Of a stretch of DNA of 54,823 bases, positions 1-9,182 are shown one piece after another (positions within the stretch are counted from its first letter, which is position 1; each line of letters opens with the position of its first letter). The notes below the pieces were generated by a model. That model was not told the DNA's origin. It saw only the letters and a program-made list of their open reading frames with translations, and did no database searches. This stretch comes from Alphaproteobacteria bacterium. GTDB taxonomy: Bacteria > Pseudomonadota > Alphaproteobacteria > Bin95. A program made the position numbers and the translations under genes. The DNA lies in NCBI GenBank assembly GCA_030833925.1, contig JAURGE010000013.1, positions 1 to 54,823 on the forward strand. Direction: 5' to 3'.

Positions 1-1
1 G

Positions 2-289
2 GTGGCAATCTTTGGTGCTGCTATAGGGGCGATGATTAGTGCCGCTATTGTAGCTGCCAATGAAAAAGATGGGCATCGTGAAACGAGCGTAGATCGTGAC
101 CGGCGTCATGATCGGCGGGAACGGCACGCGCGTTATGAAGATCGTCATGAAAGGCACTACGAACGTGACGCACGGCATTTTGAACGACGGGCAGAATATT
201 CAGAACGTCAAGCGCGTCGTTATGAGCGTCAGGCGCGGTATTTTGATCGTGAAGCACGACATGCCAGATGGCACACAAGAAACTATTAA
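2..289 (+). CDS. Hypothetical heptad-repeat protein, probably 5'-truncated
   Basis: The reading frame is open from the window edge, and the GTG at base 2 has no visible ribosome binding site, so the true start is probably upstream. The visible 95 residues begin with a small-residue hydrophobic stretch (about residues 3-18, rich in Gly/Ala with GxxxG-like spacing) that could be a membrane segment or the end of a signal peptide. The remainder is extremely rich in Arg, His, Glu and Tyr. From about residue 50 it forms imperfect seven-residue repeats of the type aromatic-E-R-x-A-R-x (HYERDAR, RYERQAR, YFDREAR). The repeat periodicity supports this frame over two overlapping open frames. Function is not recognised; a charged coiled coil tethered to the membrane is a guess. 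Confidence 0.5.
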   Translation: MAIFGAAIGAMISAAIVAANEKDGHRETSVDRDRRHDRRERHARYEDRHERHYERDARHFERRAEYSERQARRYERQARYFDREARHARWHTRNY

Positions 290-397
290 TACTTTGATGG
301 CGGTTAATTCGTACTGAAACTTCCGCTCCCACGAGGAGTGGTCACCGCCTTGCAGGCATCAAAATTCTGCAAGGGTTGGGTGGTAGAGTTCAAATAG

Positions 398-435
398 AAT
401 GGGGCAGCATCGATGGATGCTGCCCCATTGTCTTG
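398..435 (+). terminator. Strong hairpin, probable transcription terminator
   Basis: Bases 398-411 and 416-429 form a perfect 14 bp stem with a GATG tetraloop. The sequence after it is moderately T-rich (TGTCTTGTC) but has no long T run. It lies between the end of the heptad-repeat gene (289) and the next start (489), so it most likely ends the first transcript. Confidence 0.65.
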
Positions 436-488
436 TCAAAGATCTGGCGCAAGACTGTCTCATCAATTTCATTAAAAGGAAGCGTTAG

Positions 489-1553
489 ATGAGCCAGCCC
501 ACCAACCCACGCTGGACCCGCCGCCCAGAAGGCTCGACCTGGGGAGATTGGGGTCCTGATGACCAGCTTGGTCGCTTGAACCTTTTAACCTCTGACGCTG
601 TTCTTAAAGCGGCGAAGGAAATCAAGACTGGACAGCGTTTCTGCCTGTCTCTGCCACTTGATTATCCTGGAGGCAACGTACTTAACCCACGGCGCTTTCC
701 ACCAAAGTTAGAGCCAACAATTGACGCTGCTTCCGGAACGCCTCGCTACAATTACCCACTTAAGATGGACAATCCGGCTCACATCGATGTTGGCTGCGAT
801 GATCGGGTGACGATGACGCTTCAATACTCCTCACAGTGGGACAGCTTTGCTCATATGGGGCAGTTGTTCGATGCGGATGAGGACGGCATCCCAGAGATCC
901 GTTACTACAATGGATACAAAGGCGGAGAGGACGTGATTGGTCCCGTCATCTACAATGATGACGGCTCTAGAACGCCGGAAGAGCGTCCAATGGGTGCCCG
1001 CAAATTGGGTATCGACACCTTCGCAGAACACGGTGTGGTAGGCAGGGGCAACCTTGTTAACTTATTCGATGTCGTTGGACGCGAGCGCAAAGTCGTAACT
1101 TATGACATGCTGATGAAGGCTATGGATGATCAAGACGCCCATCCTGAGGCTGGTGACTTAATGTTCTTCTATACAGGCTTTGCGGATGTGATCTTAGAGG
1201 CCGGTAAAAACCCAACCCACGAGCAGATGCACCAGTCTTGCGCGGCTTTGGATGGTCGAGACGACAAACTGCTTCAGTGGATCACTGACTCAGGCGTTAC
1301 GGCCATGATTGCTGACAATTATGCCGTTGAGCAGAGCCCGGCGCGTCCAGCTCCAGGCAAAACATATGCCAACAGTCCCTTGCATCAGCACTGCCTTTTT
1401 AAGCTTGGCGTGCCCCTCGGTGAAATTTGGTTTTTGACGGAACTGGCGCAGTTCTTGAAGGTGAACAAGCGCAGCAAGTTTTTTGCTGTTTGTCCGCCAA
1501 TCCGCTTGCCGGGTGCTGTCGGCTCCCCAGCAAATGGAGTGGCTGTCGTTTAA
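489..1553 (+). CDS. Cyclase-family (kynurenine formamidase-like) hydrolase
   Basis: This 354-residue protein matches the cyclase/kynurenine formamidase-like superfamily (Pfam PF04199 type). These are metal-dependent hydrolases acting on amides, lactones or cyclic carbonyl compounds. The opening WGDWGPDDQLGRLN is typical of the longer subfamily. The metal-binding region appears as QWDSFAH at residues 116-122, the variant that replaces the HxGTHxDxPxH motif of true KynB enzymes. A second His-rich stretch (SPLHQHCL) is near residue 300. The start is supported by AAGGA 7 nt upstream of the ATG. It stands alone on this strand and faces an SDR gene convergently. The substrate cannot be assigned from sequence. 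Confidence 0.85.
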   Translation: MSQPTNPRWTRRPEGSTWGDWGPDDQLGRLNLLTSDAVLKAAKEIKTGQRFCLSLPLDYPGGNVLNPRRFPPKLEPTIDAASGTPRYNYPLKMDNPAHIDVGCDDRVTMTLQYSSQWDSFAHMGQLFDADEDGIPEIRYYNGYKGGEDVIGPVIYNDDGSRTPEERPMGARKLGIDTFAEHGVVGRGNLVNLFDVVGRERKVVTYDMLMKAMDDQDAHPEAGDLMFFYTGFADVILEAGKNPTHEQMHQSCAALDGRDDKLLQWITDSGVTAMIADNYAVEQSPARPAPGKTYANSPLHQHCLFKLGVPLGEIWFLTELAQFLKVNKRSKFFAVCPPIRLPGAVGSPANGVAVV

Positions 1554-1568
1554 CGATCATGAGGCGGT

Positions 1569-2336
1569 TTAATCACCGCCTGAAATCTTCTGCTTTAGCT
1601 TAGACATGCCGTCGATCCATCTTTCTGGGTCGGCGGCTTTTTTTGCCCAATACATGCCGGCAGTTGGATGCGTGAGGATCATGAAACGATCATCTGCAAT
1701 GCCTTCAAGAATTGTTCCTGCTGCATCGTCTGCCGAGATAACGCCATCTCGCACGGTGCCGGAATCTGGCATCCCGTCTGTCATTGGCGTTGAAACCCTC
1801 AGTGGACAGACGACTGAGACAGATACGCCTTTTGGCTTCCACTCGACTGCCAGCCACTCTGCAAGGCCTAAAGCTGCATGCTTTGTCGCCGTGTAAACGG
1901 CCGAATTCATTTGCATGAGCATTCCTGCAGCTGATGCAACATTGACGAGTTTGCCGCCTCCGCGGGCTGCCATTCGCGGAGCGGCTGCTCGAGCCGCGAA
2001 AACGTGTCCCATCACGTGGACGCGGAACTGCTGGTCCCAATGCTCATTGTCGTCACGGACGGGCTTGGGGCTAATACCTGCATTTGAGATAAACAGGTCA
2101 ACGGGCCCAATTTCTGCCTCAGCCTTATCGACGAGGGCGATGACTGCGGCCTCGTCTGAAACATCTGTCGGGACGGCTAGGCCACCGATTTCTGAAGCTT
2201 TTATTTTGAGATTTTCCGCGTTTAAGTCGGCCATGGCCACGCCCTTAGCGCCGCCAGCTATAAGCGCCTTTGATAGAGCAAAGCCAATCCCAGACCCTGC
2301 TCCCGTTACTATGGCTGTCTTGCCCGTGATATCCAT
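1569..2336 (-). CDS. Short-chain dehydrogenase/reductase
   Basis: This is a classical SDR of 255 residues. It has the N-terminal nucleotide-binding motif TGAGSGIG (about residues 11-18), the NAG motif (SNAGIS, near 84-89), catalytic Ser in the NVASAAG stretch and the YTATK catalytic Tyr/Lys near 150-156. These enzymes oxidise alcohols or reduce ketones with NAD(P)H in the cytoplasm. The C-terminal half, with KPKGVSVSVVCP and a late MYWAKKAADPERWI segment, resembles SDRs annotated only generically. It lies 129 bp downstream of the alpha/beta hydrolase gene on the same strand, so joint transcription is possible but not shown. Confidence 0.9.
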   Translation of the reverse strand: MDITGKTAIVTGAGSGIGFALSKALIAGGAKGVAMADLNAENLKIKASEIGGLAVPTDVSDEAAVIALVDKAEAEIGPVDLFISNAGISPKPVRDDNEHWDQQFRVHVMGHVFAARAAAPRMAARGGGKLVNVASAAGMLMQMNSAVYTATKHAALGLAEWLAVEWKPKGVSVSVVCPLRVSTPMTDGMPDSGTVRDGVISADDAAGTILEGIADDRFMILTHPTAGMYWAKKAADPERWIDGMSKLKQKISGGD

Positions 2337-2406
2337 CTCGCGTGTTCCCTAAGTGGTGGCGTCACTTATTATGTAAGAGCTTATGGGACAGGAGCTAGGA
2401 GATTGG

Positions 2407-2477
2407 ACTTAAAGAGTTCTTACCCCATACATAGGATGCGAGGTTAGCGCCGACATTAGCTTAACTTAAGGAGTTCT
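2407..2477. repeat. Short imperfect direct repeat
   Basis: ACTTAAAGAGTTCT at 2407-2420 and ACTTAAGGAGTTCT at 2464-2477 match at 13 of 14 positions. The second copy covers the last codons of the hydrolase gene on the minus strand. No function is evident; it may be chance or a small duplication. Confidence 0.3.
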
Positions 2478-3389
2478 ATGCTTATCAAAAAAATCTAAAG
2501 CCGTTTCGATTGCTGCATCCAAGTCTTCCCTGGTTTTTCCTGACCCACCTGTTGGCGTAAAGCATTTTCCCTTTCGGAGTTCATCCAAAGAAACAGACAC
2601 TCCGCTTGCTGTTTTAAACTCTCTTAAATTGTAAATTATTACTGGATCATCTGAACAACCATTATAAGCCTTTCCTTTAACTATTCTCCCATTGTGACTG
2701 AAATAGTGGTTCGATTTTGGGAAAATCTTTACCGATATTTCGTAACCGGATTTTCTGTATAAATTAGCCATAATTTCACAGGGTTTTGGGGGATAGTGGC
2801 TTTCCTGACCCTTCATTATCAACATCGGTGTTTGGGAAAGCGAAGGTGCCCAAAAGGTGTTGCAGTCTGGCTCAGCTGCCGCCAACGCCCGCCACTTCAC
2901 TATTCCCGCCCTTTTAGGCAATTCATCTACCACAGATCGCCCGCCAAAGCTGAAGCCAGTGTAAAAGATGTTGCCGATATCTAAATCTGCGATCTCCCCA
3001 ATCCTGTCTCGCAATTGTTCAGCATAAGCGCTGGCTTGGGGAAACTGTTTCTTATCGTTTGCACCCACTCCCTTTTTGTAAAATGCGTCAATAGCAAAAA
3101 CCGCGTATCCTCTAGCCGAGGCCTTTCTTATCAATCTCTTGGTATACTCATCAGTCTTTCCAATGCCGCCGATAAAAGTCTTTCCATCTCGCTCGGAGCC
3201 ATGCTGGGATATGATAACTGGGTAAGGCTTTTTTCCCGAAGTAGGCCAGGTAATTTCCACCGGTACCTCTGTATTTCCAAATTTACGCTCAGAGAATTGA
3301 TAAATTGTGGTTTTACTAATCTCCGCATGGGTTAAGCAGGGGTAAGCAGTTATTAAAAACAGACAGGAAAAGCGAAAATATTTGAACAT
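2466..3389 (-). CDS. Exported alpha/beta hydrolase, dienelactone hydrolase-like
   Basis: This is a 307-residue protein with a clear Sec signal peptide (MFKYFRFSCLFLITAYPCLTHA, probable cleavage after THA near residue 22). It should therefore act in the periplasm or at the envelope. The mature part shows an oxyanion-region QHGSERDG, a nucleophile elbow GFSFGG and a late SNHYFSH stretch that could supply the catalytic His. This is the usual alpha/beta hydrolase order. The closest general family is the dienelactone hydrolase/prolyl oligopeptidase-like group; the substrate is unknown. The gene looks more AT-rich than its neighbours, which may indicate separate ancestry. Confidence 0.8.
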   Translation of the reverse strand: MFKYFRFSCLFLITAYPCLTHAEISKTTIYQFSERKFGNTEVPVEITWPTSGKKPYPVIISQHGSERDGKTFIGGIGKTDEYTKRLIRKASARGYAVFAIDAFYKKGVGANDKKQFPQASAYAEQLRDRIGEIADLDIGNIFYTGFSFGGRSVVDELPKRAGIVKWRALAAAEPDCNTFWAPSLSQTPMLIMKGQESHYPPKPCEIMANLYRKSGYEISVKIFPKSNHYFSHNGRIVKGKAYNGCSDDPVIIYNLREFKTASGVSVSLDELRKGKCFTPTGGSGKTREDLDAAIETALDFFDKHRTP

Positions 3390-3420
3390 GCTCCCAATTC
3401 CCTATTTCAAATGTTTGACT

Positions 3421-4761
3421 TTACCCAACCCGCCAGGTCGTTCCTCCAGCAGCGTCCTCCAAGACAACGCCTTTTGCAGCAAGCTCATCGCGGATGCGGT
3501 CAGCTGTAGCAAAGTCTTTCGATTTACGTGCTTCAAGGCGCTCTTCTATTAAGCGCTCTATTTCAGCCGGATCGACTTTCGCGCCTCCTGATAACCAGTC
3601 TGAAGGTGTTTCCTGAAGCACACCTAAAAGGTCACCAGCTGCTCTCATTGCGGCTCGATCGTCGGCAGTCTTTGCAGTTCGTGCGAACTGAAATAAAGCG
3701 GCAAAGGCCGCTGGCGTGTTGAGATCATCTTCTAGAGCGGCGAGGACTGCTGCCGGTGGCTCTGCCGTTCCACCCTCAGGAAGTCCGTCCATCGTTCGGT
3801 ACAGCCTATCCAAATTACGTTTCGATTGGCTTAGTAGCGTGTCACTCCAATCAAGCGGTTGGCGGTAATGGGCAGACAGTAGCGCCCATCGGATCGCTTC
3901 ACCTGGCGCCTCTGCTAAGAGGTCACGGGCGAGAAGAACATTGCCTATCGACTTCGACATCTTCTCAGCGTCAACGTTAACAAAACCGTTGTGCATCCAG
4001 TATCGCGCAAACGCGTCAGCGCCGTGAGCACATCGACTTTGGGCAATCTCATTTTCGTGGTGGGGAAATTTCAGATCTGCACCGCCGCCGTGAATATCGA
4101 TTACGTCGCCAAGATGTTTTTCTGCCATCGCCGAACATTCTAGGTGCCAACCTGGTCGTCCTCGGCCCCACGGGCTCTCCCATCCATCCTGATCGTCGCT
4201 GCTTGGCTTCCATAGAACAAAATCTGCTGGATCGCGTTTAAAAGGAGCTACTTCAACGCGTGCCCCCGCTACTTGCTCATCTCGACTGCGACGAGAGAGG
4301 TTTCCATAGTCGTCAAAGGAAGGAACGCTGAATAAAACATGGCCCTCTGCCTCATAGGCGTGCCCCTTGGCAATCAGAGTTTCCGCCATGGCGATCATTT
4401 CGGGTACGTGGTGCGTGCAGTGGGGATCAATGTTAGGAGCCATCACGCCGAGGGCACCCATGTCCGCCAAATACGCCGCTTCGAATTCAGCGGCCACGTC
4501 TGATGTCTTTATCCCCCTCTGCTTGGCAGCAGCCATCATTTTATCATCGATATCAGTAATGTTGCGGGCGTAGACCACGTGCTCAGCGCCGTAGCGTCGA
4601 CGGAGTAGGCGGTAGAGCAAGTCAAAGACGACAGCAGGTCTCGCATTGCCGATATGGGCAAAATTATAGACCGTCGGTCCGCACACATACATCGTGACAC
4701 GGCTTGGGTCTGCAGGCTCGAAAACCTGCTTTTCGGCGGCGAGAGAATTGTAGAGCTGCAT
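3421..4761 (-). CDS. cysS: Cysteinyl-tRNA synthetase
   Basis: CysRS charges tRNA-Cys with cysteine in the cytoplasm. The protein is 446 residues, close to the usual 460. The class I signatures are present: HIGN at residues 36-39 (the HIGH motif) and KMSKS at 267-271. The zinc ligands are visible as Cys27, Cys209, His234 and Glu238. The Cys27 context [13 protein letters not shown] and the [10 protein letters not shown] stretch are diagnostic for CysRS. It is 31 bp upstream of the exported hydrolase gene on the same strand. Its 5' side faces the nitronate monooxygenase gene across a 157 bp divergent intergenic region. Confidence 0.97.
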   Translation of the reverse strand: MQLYNSLAAEKQVFEPADPSRVTMYVCGPTVYNFAHIGNARPAVVFDLLYRLLRRRYGAEHVVYARNITDIDDKMMAAAKQRGIKTSDVAAEFEAAYLADMGALGVMAPNIDPHCTHHVPEMIAMAETLIAKGHAYEAEGHVLFSVPSFDDYGNLSRRSRDEQVAGARVEVAPFKRDPADFVLWKPSSDDQDGWESPWGRGRPGWHLECSAMAEKHLGDVIDIHGGGADLKFPHHENEIAQSRCAHGADAFARYWMHNGFVNVDAEKMSKSIGNVLLARDLLAEAPGEAIRWALLSAHYRQPLDWSDTLLSQSKRNLDRLYRTMDGLPEGGTAEPPAAVLAALEDDLNTPAAFAALFQFARTAKTADDRAAMRAAGDLLGVLQETPSDWLSGGAKVDPAEIERLIEERLEARKSKDFATADRIRDELAAKGVVLEDAAGGTTWRVG

Positions 4762-4918
4762 TGTGAGTTAATGTCCTAAAGCAAATATGGCAGTTTAAAA
4801 ACAGGTCATCCTGCCAAACATCGCTTCATTATTTTTGTGCCAAGCATCTATGAACTCCCGCTCACGTTAAAGTTGGAGATATACTGGTAGGACTAACAAG
4901 TCCAATTGGTCGAAGTTC

Positions 4919-5884
4919 ATGTTCCACACCCAATTATGCGATCTTCTCGGGATCGAGTTTCCTATCCTTCAAGGAGCGATGCAGGGAGCGGGTAAACCCA
5001 AGCTCGTAGCGGCGGTATCAGAGGCCGGTGGACTCGGTGTTTTACCTACTTATGGAGAGCGTGAAGAAGACCTCGTTCGCCAAATTGAGGAGACACAAGA
5101 ACTCACAAAAAAGCCGTTCGGGGTAAACATCACGCCTTTGGGCGCCAAATTTACTGAAAGACGGGCGGCAATCTGCATCGATATGGGTGTGCCGGTCGTA
5201 ACAACTGGGCTTGGAGATCCTGGCCCGCGCGCCGTCGGTGATCTCCGAAGTGCAGGTATAAAAGTAATCCCCGTGGTGCCTACTGTTCGCCATGCTTTGA
5301 GATTGGAGGCAGAGGGGGCCGACGCGATTGTGGCTTCGGGCTCTGAGGCGGGTGGACATGTTGGTTCAGTGGCGACGCTGCCGCTGCTGCCGATGGTAAT
5401 AGATGCAGTGAAGGTACCGGTGGTGGCTGCGGGCGGCATTGGTGATGCGAGAGGATTTCTCGCAGCGATGGCAATGGGGGCTGCTGGTGTACAGCTTGGA
5501 ACCCGACTGATTTGCACGACAGAGAGTGCCGGGGGTCGTTGGTATTCAGATGCAATTTTAAAGATTACTGAGGAAGAAACGATTATCTCGAAAAGCCTCA
5601 CAGGTAAGACCGTACGCGCCTTTGCAACGCCGGAGGTGAAAGCCTTCGAGGCGGCCCGTCTCTCGGGTGCTCCAGAGGAGGAGTTAAAACGTCTCCAGCG
5701 GATCGTGCGAAAGGGGCGTCATCAAGATGACACATACGAGGGTCAACATCAGGCCGTCGTTGGTCAGATTGCCGGTATGCTGAACGATCCCTCCTGCGTT
5801 AAGCCCGCGGGCGAGGTGATCAGAGAAATAATGCATGAGGCCATGCACCTAACCGAACGACTTTCCGCGGTTGCCTTGAAGTAG
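4919..5884 (+). CDS. Nitronate monooxygenase-like FMN enzyme
   Basis: This 321-residue TIM-barrel flavoprotein belongs to the nitronate monooxygenase / 2-nitropropane dioxygenase family, which also includes FabK-type enoyl-ACP reductases. Seen in the sequence are the N-terminal PILQGAMQGAGKPKLVAAVSEAGGLG phosphate- and flavin-binding region, GVNITP, the SGSEAGGHVG loop carrying the family His, and VVAAGGIGDARG for FMN phosphate. These enzymes oxidise alkyl nitronates such as propionate-3-nitronate, or act as reductases in some members. FabI is encoded at 51.4-52.2 kb, so a FabK role is less likely. The phnM-like gene starts 5 bp after it, suggesting an operon. Confidence 0.85.
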   Translation: MFHTQLCDLLGIEFPILQGAMQGAGKPKLVAAVSEAGGLGVLPTYGEREEDLVRQIEETQELTKKPFGVNITPLGAKFTERRAAICIDMGVPVVTTGLGDPGPRAVGDLRSAGIKVIPVVPTVRHALRLEAEGADAIVASGSEAGGHVGSVATLPLLPMVIDAVKVPVVAAGGIGDARGFLAAMAMGAAGVQLGTRLICTTESAGGRWYSDAILKITEEETIISKSLTGKTVRAFATPEVKAFEAARLSGAPEEELKRLQRIVRKGRHQDDTYEGQHQAVVGQIAGMLNDPSCVKPAGEVIREIMHEAMHLTERLSAVALK

Positions 5885-5889
5885 AAGTC

Positions 5890-7020
5890 ATGGATTTGTT
5901 GATAGAAAATGGGCGTGTCTTGACGCCTGACGGTTTTGTCGAAACCGATGTTGCCATTGAAGACGGGAAAATTTCTGGTGTCGGTGCTCCCTCTAATGGC
6001 GCACGCCAACGGATTGATGCTTCCGGAGCACTTGTCCTTCCTGGTGCTATTGATATTCACGGTGATGCTTTTGAGCGTCAGCTGATGCCAAGGCCAGGCG
6101 TGCACTTCCCCCATGACATCGCTTTACTAGAGACTGACAAGCAATTGATCGCCAATGGGATAACCACGGCCTATCACGGTGTGACACTTTCGTGGGAGCC
6201 GGGATTGCGGAGTGCTGATGCTTTTCGTGAATTTTTAGGTGCGCATGAAAGGCTCAAGTCACACTACATTTCGGATGTTCGTCTGCATCTCCGTTTCGAA
6301 ACGGCCAACGTAGGTATGGTGGATGAAACGGCAGGTTGGCTTGCTGAAGGACGCATTGATGCGCTGGCCTTTAATGATCACCTCCCGCACATAAGGCGTT
6401 ATCGCGAAAACTTTGACAAAATGAGTGTCTACGCAGGCCGCTCTGGCATGAGCCTCGATGAATTTTTGGTCCTGTTTGATAAGGTTGCAATCGCTGCAGA
6501 AGAGGGGCAGGACCCCGGCATCGAACGTTTGGCAGAAGCTGCGAGAGGCGCGGGCGTCCCCATGCTTTCGCATGATGATGCTGGAGAAGACGTAAGACTA
6601 CGGTTTCATAATCTTGGGTGCCGGATTGCTGAATTTCCGATGGGGGATAAGACAGCTGCCGCCGCGAAAGCGTTGGGCGACCCGATAGTTCTTGGAGCCC
6701 CGAATGTGGTGCGTGGCGGCAGTCACACCGGTCTTCAATCAGCAGCCGAATCGGCAGCTAAAGGTCTGTGTGATGTGCTCGCTAGCGATTACTACTACCC
6801 AGCTTTAATGCATGCTCCCTTCATTCTTGCGAACCAGGGCAAGCTTCCACTCCCAGAAGCGTGGATGCTGGTTTCGACAAATGCTGCAGATGCTTTAGGG
6901 CTAAATGATCGAGGGCGGATCCAGGTAGGTCAGAGAGCTGACATCGTGATTGTTTCTGACGAGGGTCCTATTCCAACGCTGAAGGCTACCATTGCTGCGG
7001 GTCGCCTCTGTTCGATTTAG
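5890..7020 (+). CDS. phnM: PhnM-type amidohydrolase (ribosyl methylphosphonate triphosphate diphosphatase)
   Basis: The 376-residue protein matches PhnM, an amidohydrolase-fold enzyme. In the C-P lyase pathway PhnM removes pyrophosphate from alpha-D-ribose 1-methylphosphonate 5-triphosphate. Diagnostic stretches are GAIDIHGDAFERQ (IDIHGD at 54-59, metal-binding His57), MPRPGVHFP, the mid-protein FNDHLPH, LSHDD (near 231), and the late STNAADALGL and GQRADIVIV. It lies 5 bp after the nitronate monooxygenase-like gene. None of phnG-L, phnF or a phosphonate transporter is present in the window, so it is an isolated copy. The role may be in phosphonate use, with partners elsewhere, or a diverged diphosphatase. 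Confidence 0.88.
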   Translation: MDLLIENGRVLTPDGFVETDVAIEDGKISGVGAPSNGARQRIDASGALVLPGAIDIHGDAFERQLMPRPGVHFPHDIALLETDKQLIANGITTAYHGVTLSWEPGLRSADAFREFLGAHERLKSHYISDVRLHLRFETANVGMVDETAGWLAEGRIDALAFNDHLPHIRRYRENFDKMSVYAGRSGMSLDEFLVLFDKVAIAAEEGQDPGIERLAEAARGAGVPMLSHDDAGEDVRLRFHNLGCRIAEFPMGDKTAAAAKALGDPIVLGAPNVVRGGSHTGLQSAAESAAKGLCDVLASDYYYPALMHAPFILANQGKLPLPEAWMLVSTNAADALGLNDRGRIQVGQRADIVIVSDEGPIPTLKATIAAGRLCSI

Positions 7021-7201
7021 GTCCACCCATTATACTCAAGGCACCAAAAATTCTGCTGCATTCTTGCTGAATTTCGCCCCATTGTGTCCTGCGGGGTTGG
7101 GGTTTTGATTTAAAGGCATTGCGGGAATTGCTTGAAACTAGCTTCATCTCAGGATTTATTGGAGTTGAAGACATAAAAATTTTGCAGGGATGGAGCTAAT
7201 C

Positions 7202-9142
7202 ATGTCTGACGAACTTTTCCCACCGCGACCGGACGTTGCCGCTTCTGCGCACATTGATGCTGCAAAATATGCGGAAATGTACAAACGCTCTATCGACGAC
7301 CCTGAGGGTTTTTGGGCTGAACACGGAAAGCGCGTCGATTGGATAAAGCCTTTCACCAAGGTGAAAAACGTCAGCTACGATAAAGACAACCTCTCCATTA
7401 AATGGTTCGAGGACGGCACCCTTAACGTTTCTGCCAATTGCATTGATAGGCACCTCAAAGACAAGGCGAACCAGATTGCCATTGTCTGGGAGGGTGATGA
7501 TCCAAAAGACGATAAAAAAATTACATACCAAGAACTGCATGATGAGACTTGCCGTCTTGCCAATGCAATGAAGGCGAGAGGCGTCCAAAAAGGCGATCGT
7601 GTTTGCATTTACATGCCCATGATCCCTGAAGCGGCCTATGCCATGTTAGCGTGCGCGCGCATTGGAGCGGTTCACTCCATAGTCTTTGGCGGATTTTCTC
7701 CCGACAGCCTTGCTCAAAGAATTGACGACTCCAAATGCAGGCTTGTCATTACGGCTGACGAGGGCCTGCGCGGAGGCCGGAAGGTTCCGCTTAAGGCAAA
7801 TGTAGATGCATCACTGCAGCGCTGTGACAGTGTTGATACGGTCATCGTTGTAAAGCGAACCGGTGGTGATATCAGCATGACCAATGGCCGTGATGTTTGG
7901 CATCATGAAATTTGTGCCGATCAGCCGGCGACTTGTGAGCCTGCAGAAATGAGCGCGGAAGATCCGCTGTTCATCCTCTACACCTCTGGCTCCACAGGAA
8001 AACCCAAAGGCGTTTTGCACACTTCTGGTGGTTACATTGTTTACGCCTCGATGACCCATCAATACGTCTTCGACTACAAGCCGGGCGAGATTTATTGGTG
8101 CACAGCTGATGTCGGGTGGGTTACCGGCCACAGCTATATCGTCTACGGACCGCTAGCTAACGGTGCGACGACACTTATGTTCGAAGGTGTGCCGAACTAT
8201 CCAGATTCGAGCCGTTTTTGGCAGGTGTGCGATAAGCACAACGTCTCAATTTTTTACACCGCCCCAACAGCAATCCGTGCACTGATGAGGGAAGGCGAAG
8301 GACCGGTTAAGGCTGCAAGCCGAAAGAGTTTGCGGCTTCTTGGTTCAGTGGGCGAGCCTATCAATCCTGAGGCTTGGCTATGGTATCACAAGGTAGTTGG
8401 TGATGGGCGTTGCCCCATTGTTGATACGTGGTGGCAAACGGAAACTGGCGGTATCTTGATCACGCCGCTCCCTGGGGCAACTGCTCTTAAACCTGGATCG
8501 GCGACCCTTCCTTTCTTCGGCGTCAAGCCAGTAATGGTTGATGCTGAAGGCAATCAGCTTGAGGGTGCATGTGAAGGCAATCTTTGCATCGCTGAAAGCT
8601 GGCCTGGTCAGATGCGCACCGTTTATGGGGATCATCAGCGCTTCGTTGAAACATATTTTTCAGCCTACCCAGGCAAGTATTTCACTGGTGATGGCGCGCG
8701 GCGCGATGCTGATGGCTACTACTGGATCACTGGTCGCGTTGATGATGTCATCAATGTTTCAGGCCATAGGATGGGCACGGCTGAGGTGGAATCGGCCCTG
8801 GTTGCCCATCCAAAGGTTGCAGAGTCTGCTGTTGTTGGCGCGCCACATGATATTAAAGGCCAAGGAATTTATGCCTACGTGACGCTCAATCTTGGGGAAG
8901 AACCATCTGACGCGCTTAAGAAGGAGCTTGTCCAGTGGGTTCGGAAGGAAATTGGCCCGATAGCCTCGCCGGATTGGCTTCAGTGGGCGCCGGGTCTGCC
9001 AAAGACGCGGTCAGGCAAAATCATGCGCCGTATCCTCCGCAAAATCGCAGAGGACGATTTCGGGAATCTTGGTGATACCTCGACGCTTGCAGATCCTGCT
9101 GTGGTTGAGGATTTAGTCGAGAACCGACAGAACCGTTCTTAA
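7202..9142 (+). CDS. acs: Acetyl-CoA synthetase
   Basis: AcsA activates acetate with ATP and CoA to acetyl-CoA through an acetyl-adenylate in the cytoplasm. I choose the ATG at 7202 because GGAG at 7192-7195 is 6 nt upstream; a nearby ATG at 7190 overlaps that site. This gives 646 residues, the usual length. The P-loop-like adenylation motif [11 protein letters not shown] is at residues 260-270. WWQTETGG and TGDGARRD follow, and PKTRSGK near the C-terminus carries Lys606, the lysine acetylated in regulated Acs enzymes. Together with malate synthase and the acetate-type symporter in this window it fits growth on acetate or acetyl units. Confidence 0.97.
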   Translation: MSDELFPPRPDVAASAHIDAAKYAEMYKRSIDDPEGFWAEHGKRVDWIKPFTKVKNVSYDKDNLSIKWFEDGTLNVSANCIDRHLKDKANQIAIVWEGDDPKDDKKITYQELHDETCRLANAMKARGVQKGDRVCIYMPMIPEAAYAMLACARIGAVHSIVFGGFSPDSLAQRIDDSKCRLVITADEGLRGGRKVPLKANVDASLQRCDSVDTVIVVKRTGGDISMTNGRDVWHHEICADQPATCEPAEMSAEDPLFILYTSGSTGKPKGVLHTSGGYIVYASMTHQYVFDYKPGEIYWCTADVGWVTGHSYIVYGPLANGATTLMFEGVPNYPDSSRFWQVCDKHNVSIFYTAPTAIRALMREGEGPVKAASRKSLRLLGSVGEPINPEAWLWYHKVVGDGRCPIVDTWWQTETGGILITPLPGATALKPGSATLPFFGVKPVMVDAEGNQLEGACEGNLCIAESWPGQMRTVYGDHQRFVETYFSAYPGKYFTGDGARRDADGYYWITGRVDDVINVSGHRMGTAEVESALVAHPKVAESAVVGAPHDIKGQGIYAYVTLNLGEEPSDALKKELVQWVRKEIGPIASPDWLQWAPGLPKTRSGKIMRRILRKIAEDDFGNLGDTSTLADPAVVEDLVENRQNRS

Positions 9143-9182
9143 TTTAATTTCGGGTAAATGAGGCAAGGGTCGGAGTGCATTT

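Noticed and set aside
843-890. DADEDG stretch in the cyclase-family protein as an EF-hand
   Set aside because: The stretch lacks the Glu at loop position 12 in the right register, and Asp-rich loops are usual in this subfamily.
1606-2352. Plus-strand open frames opposite the SDR gene
   Set aside because: The minus strand carries complete SDR motifs; these frames are low-complexity antisense readings.
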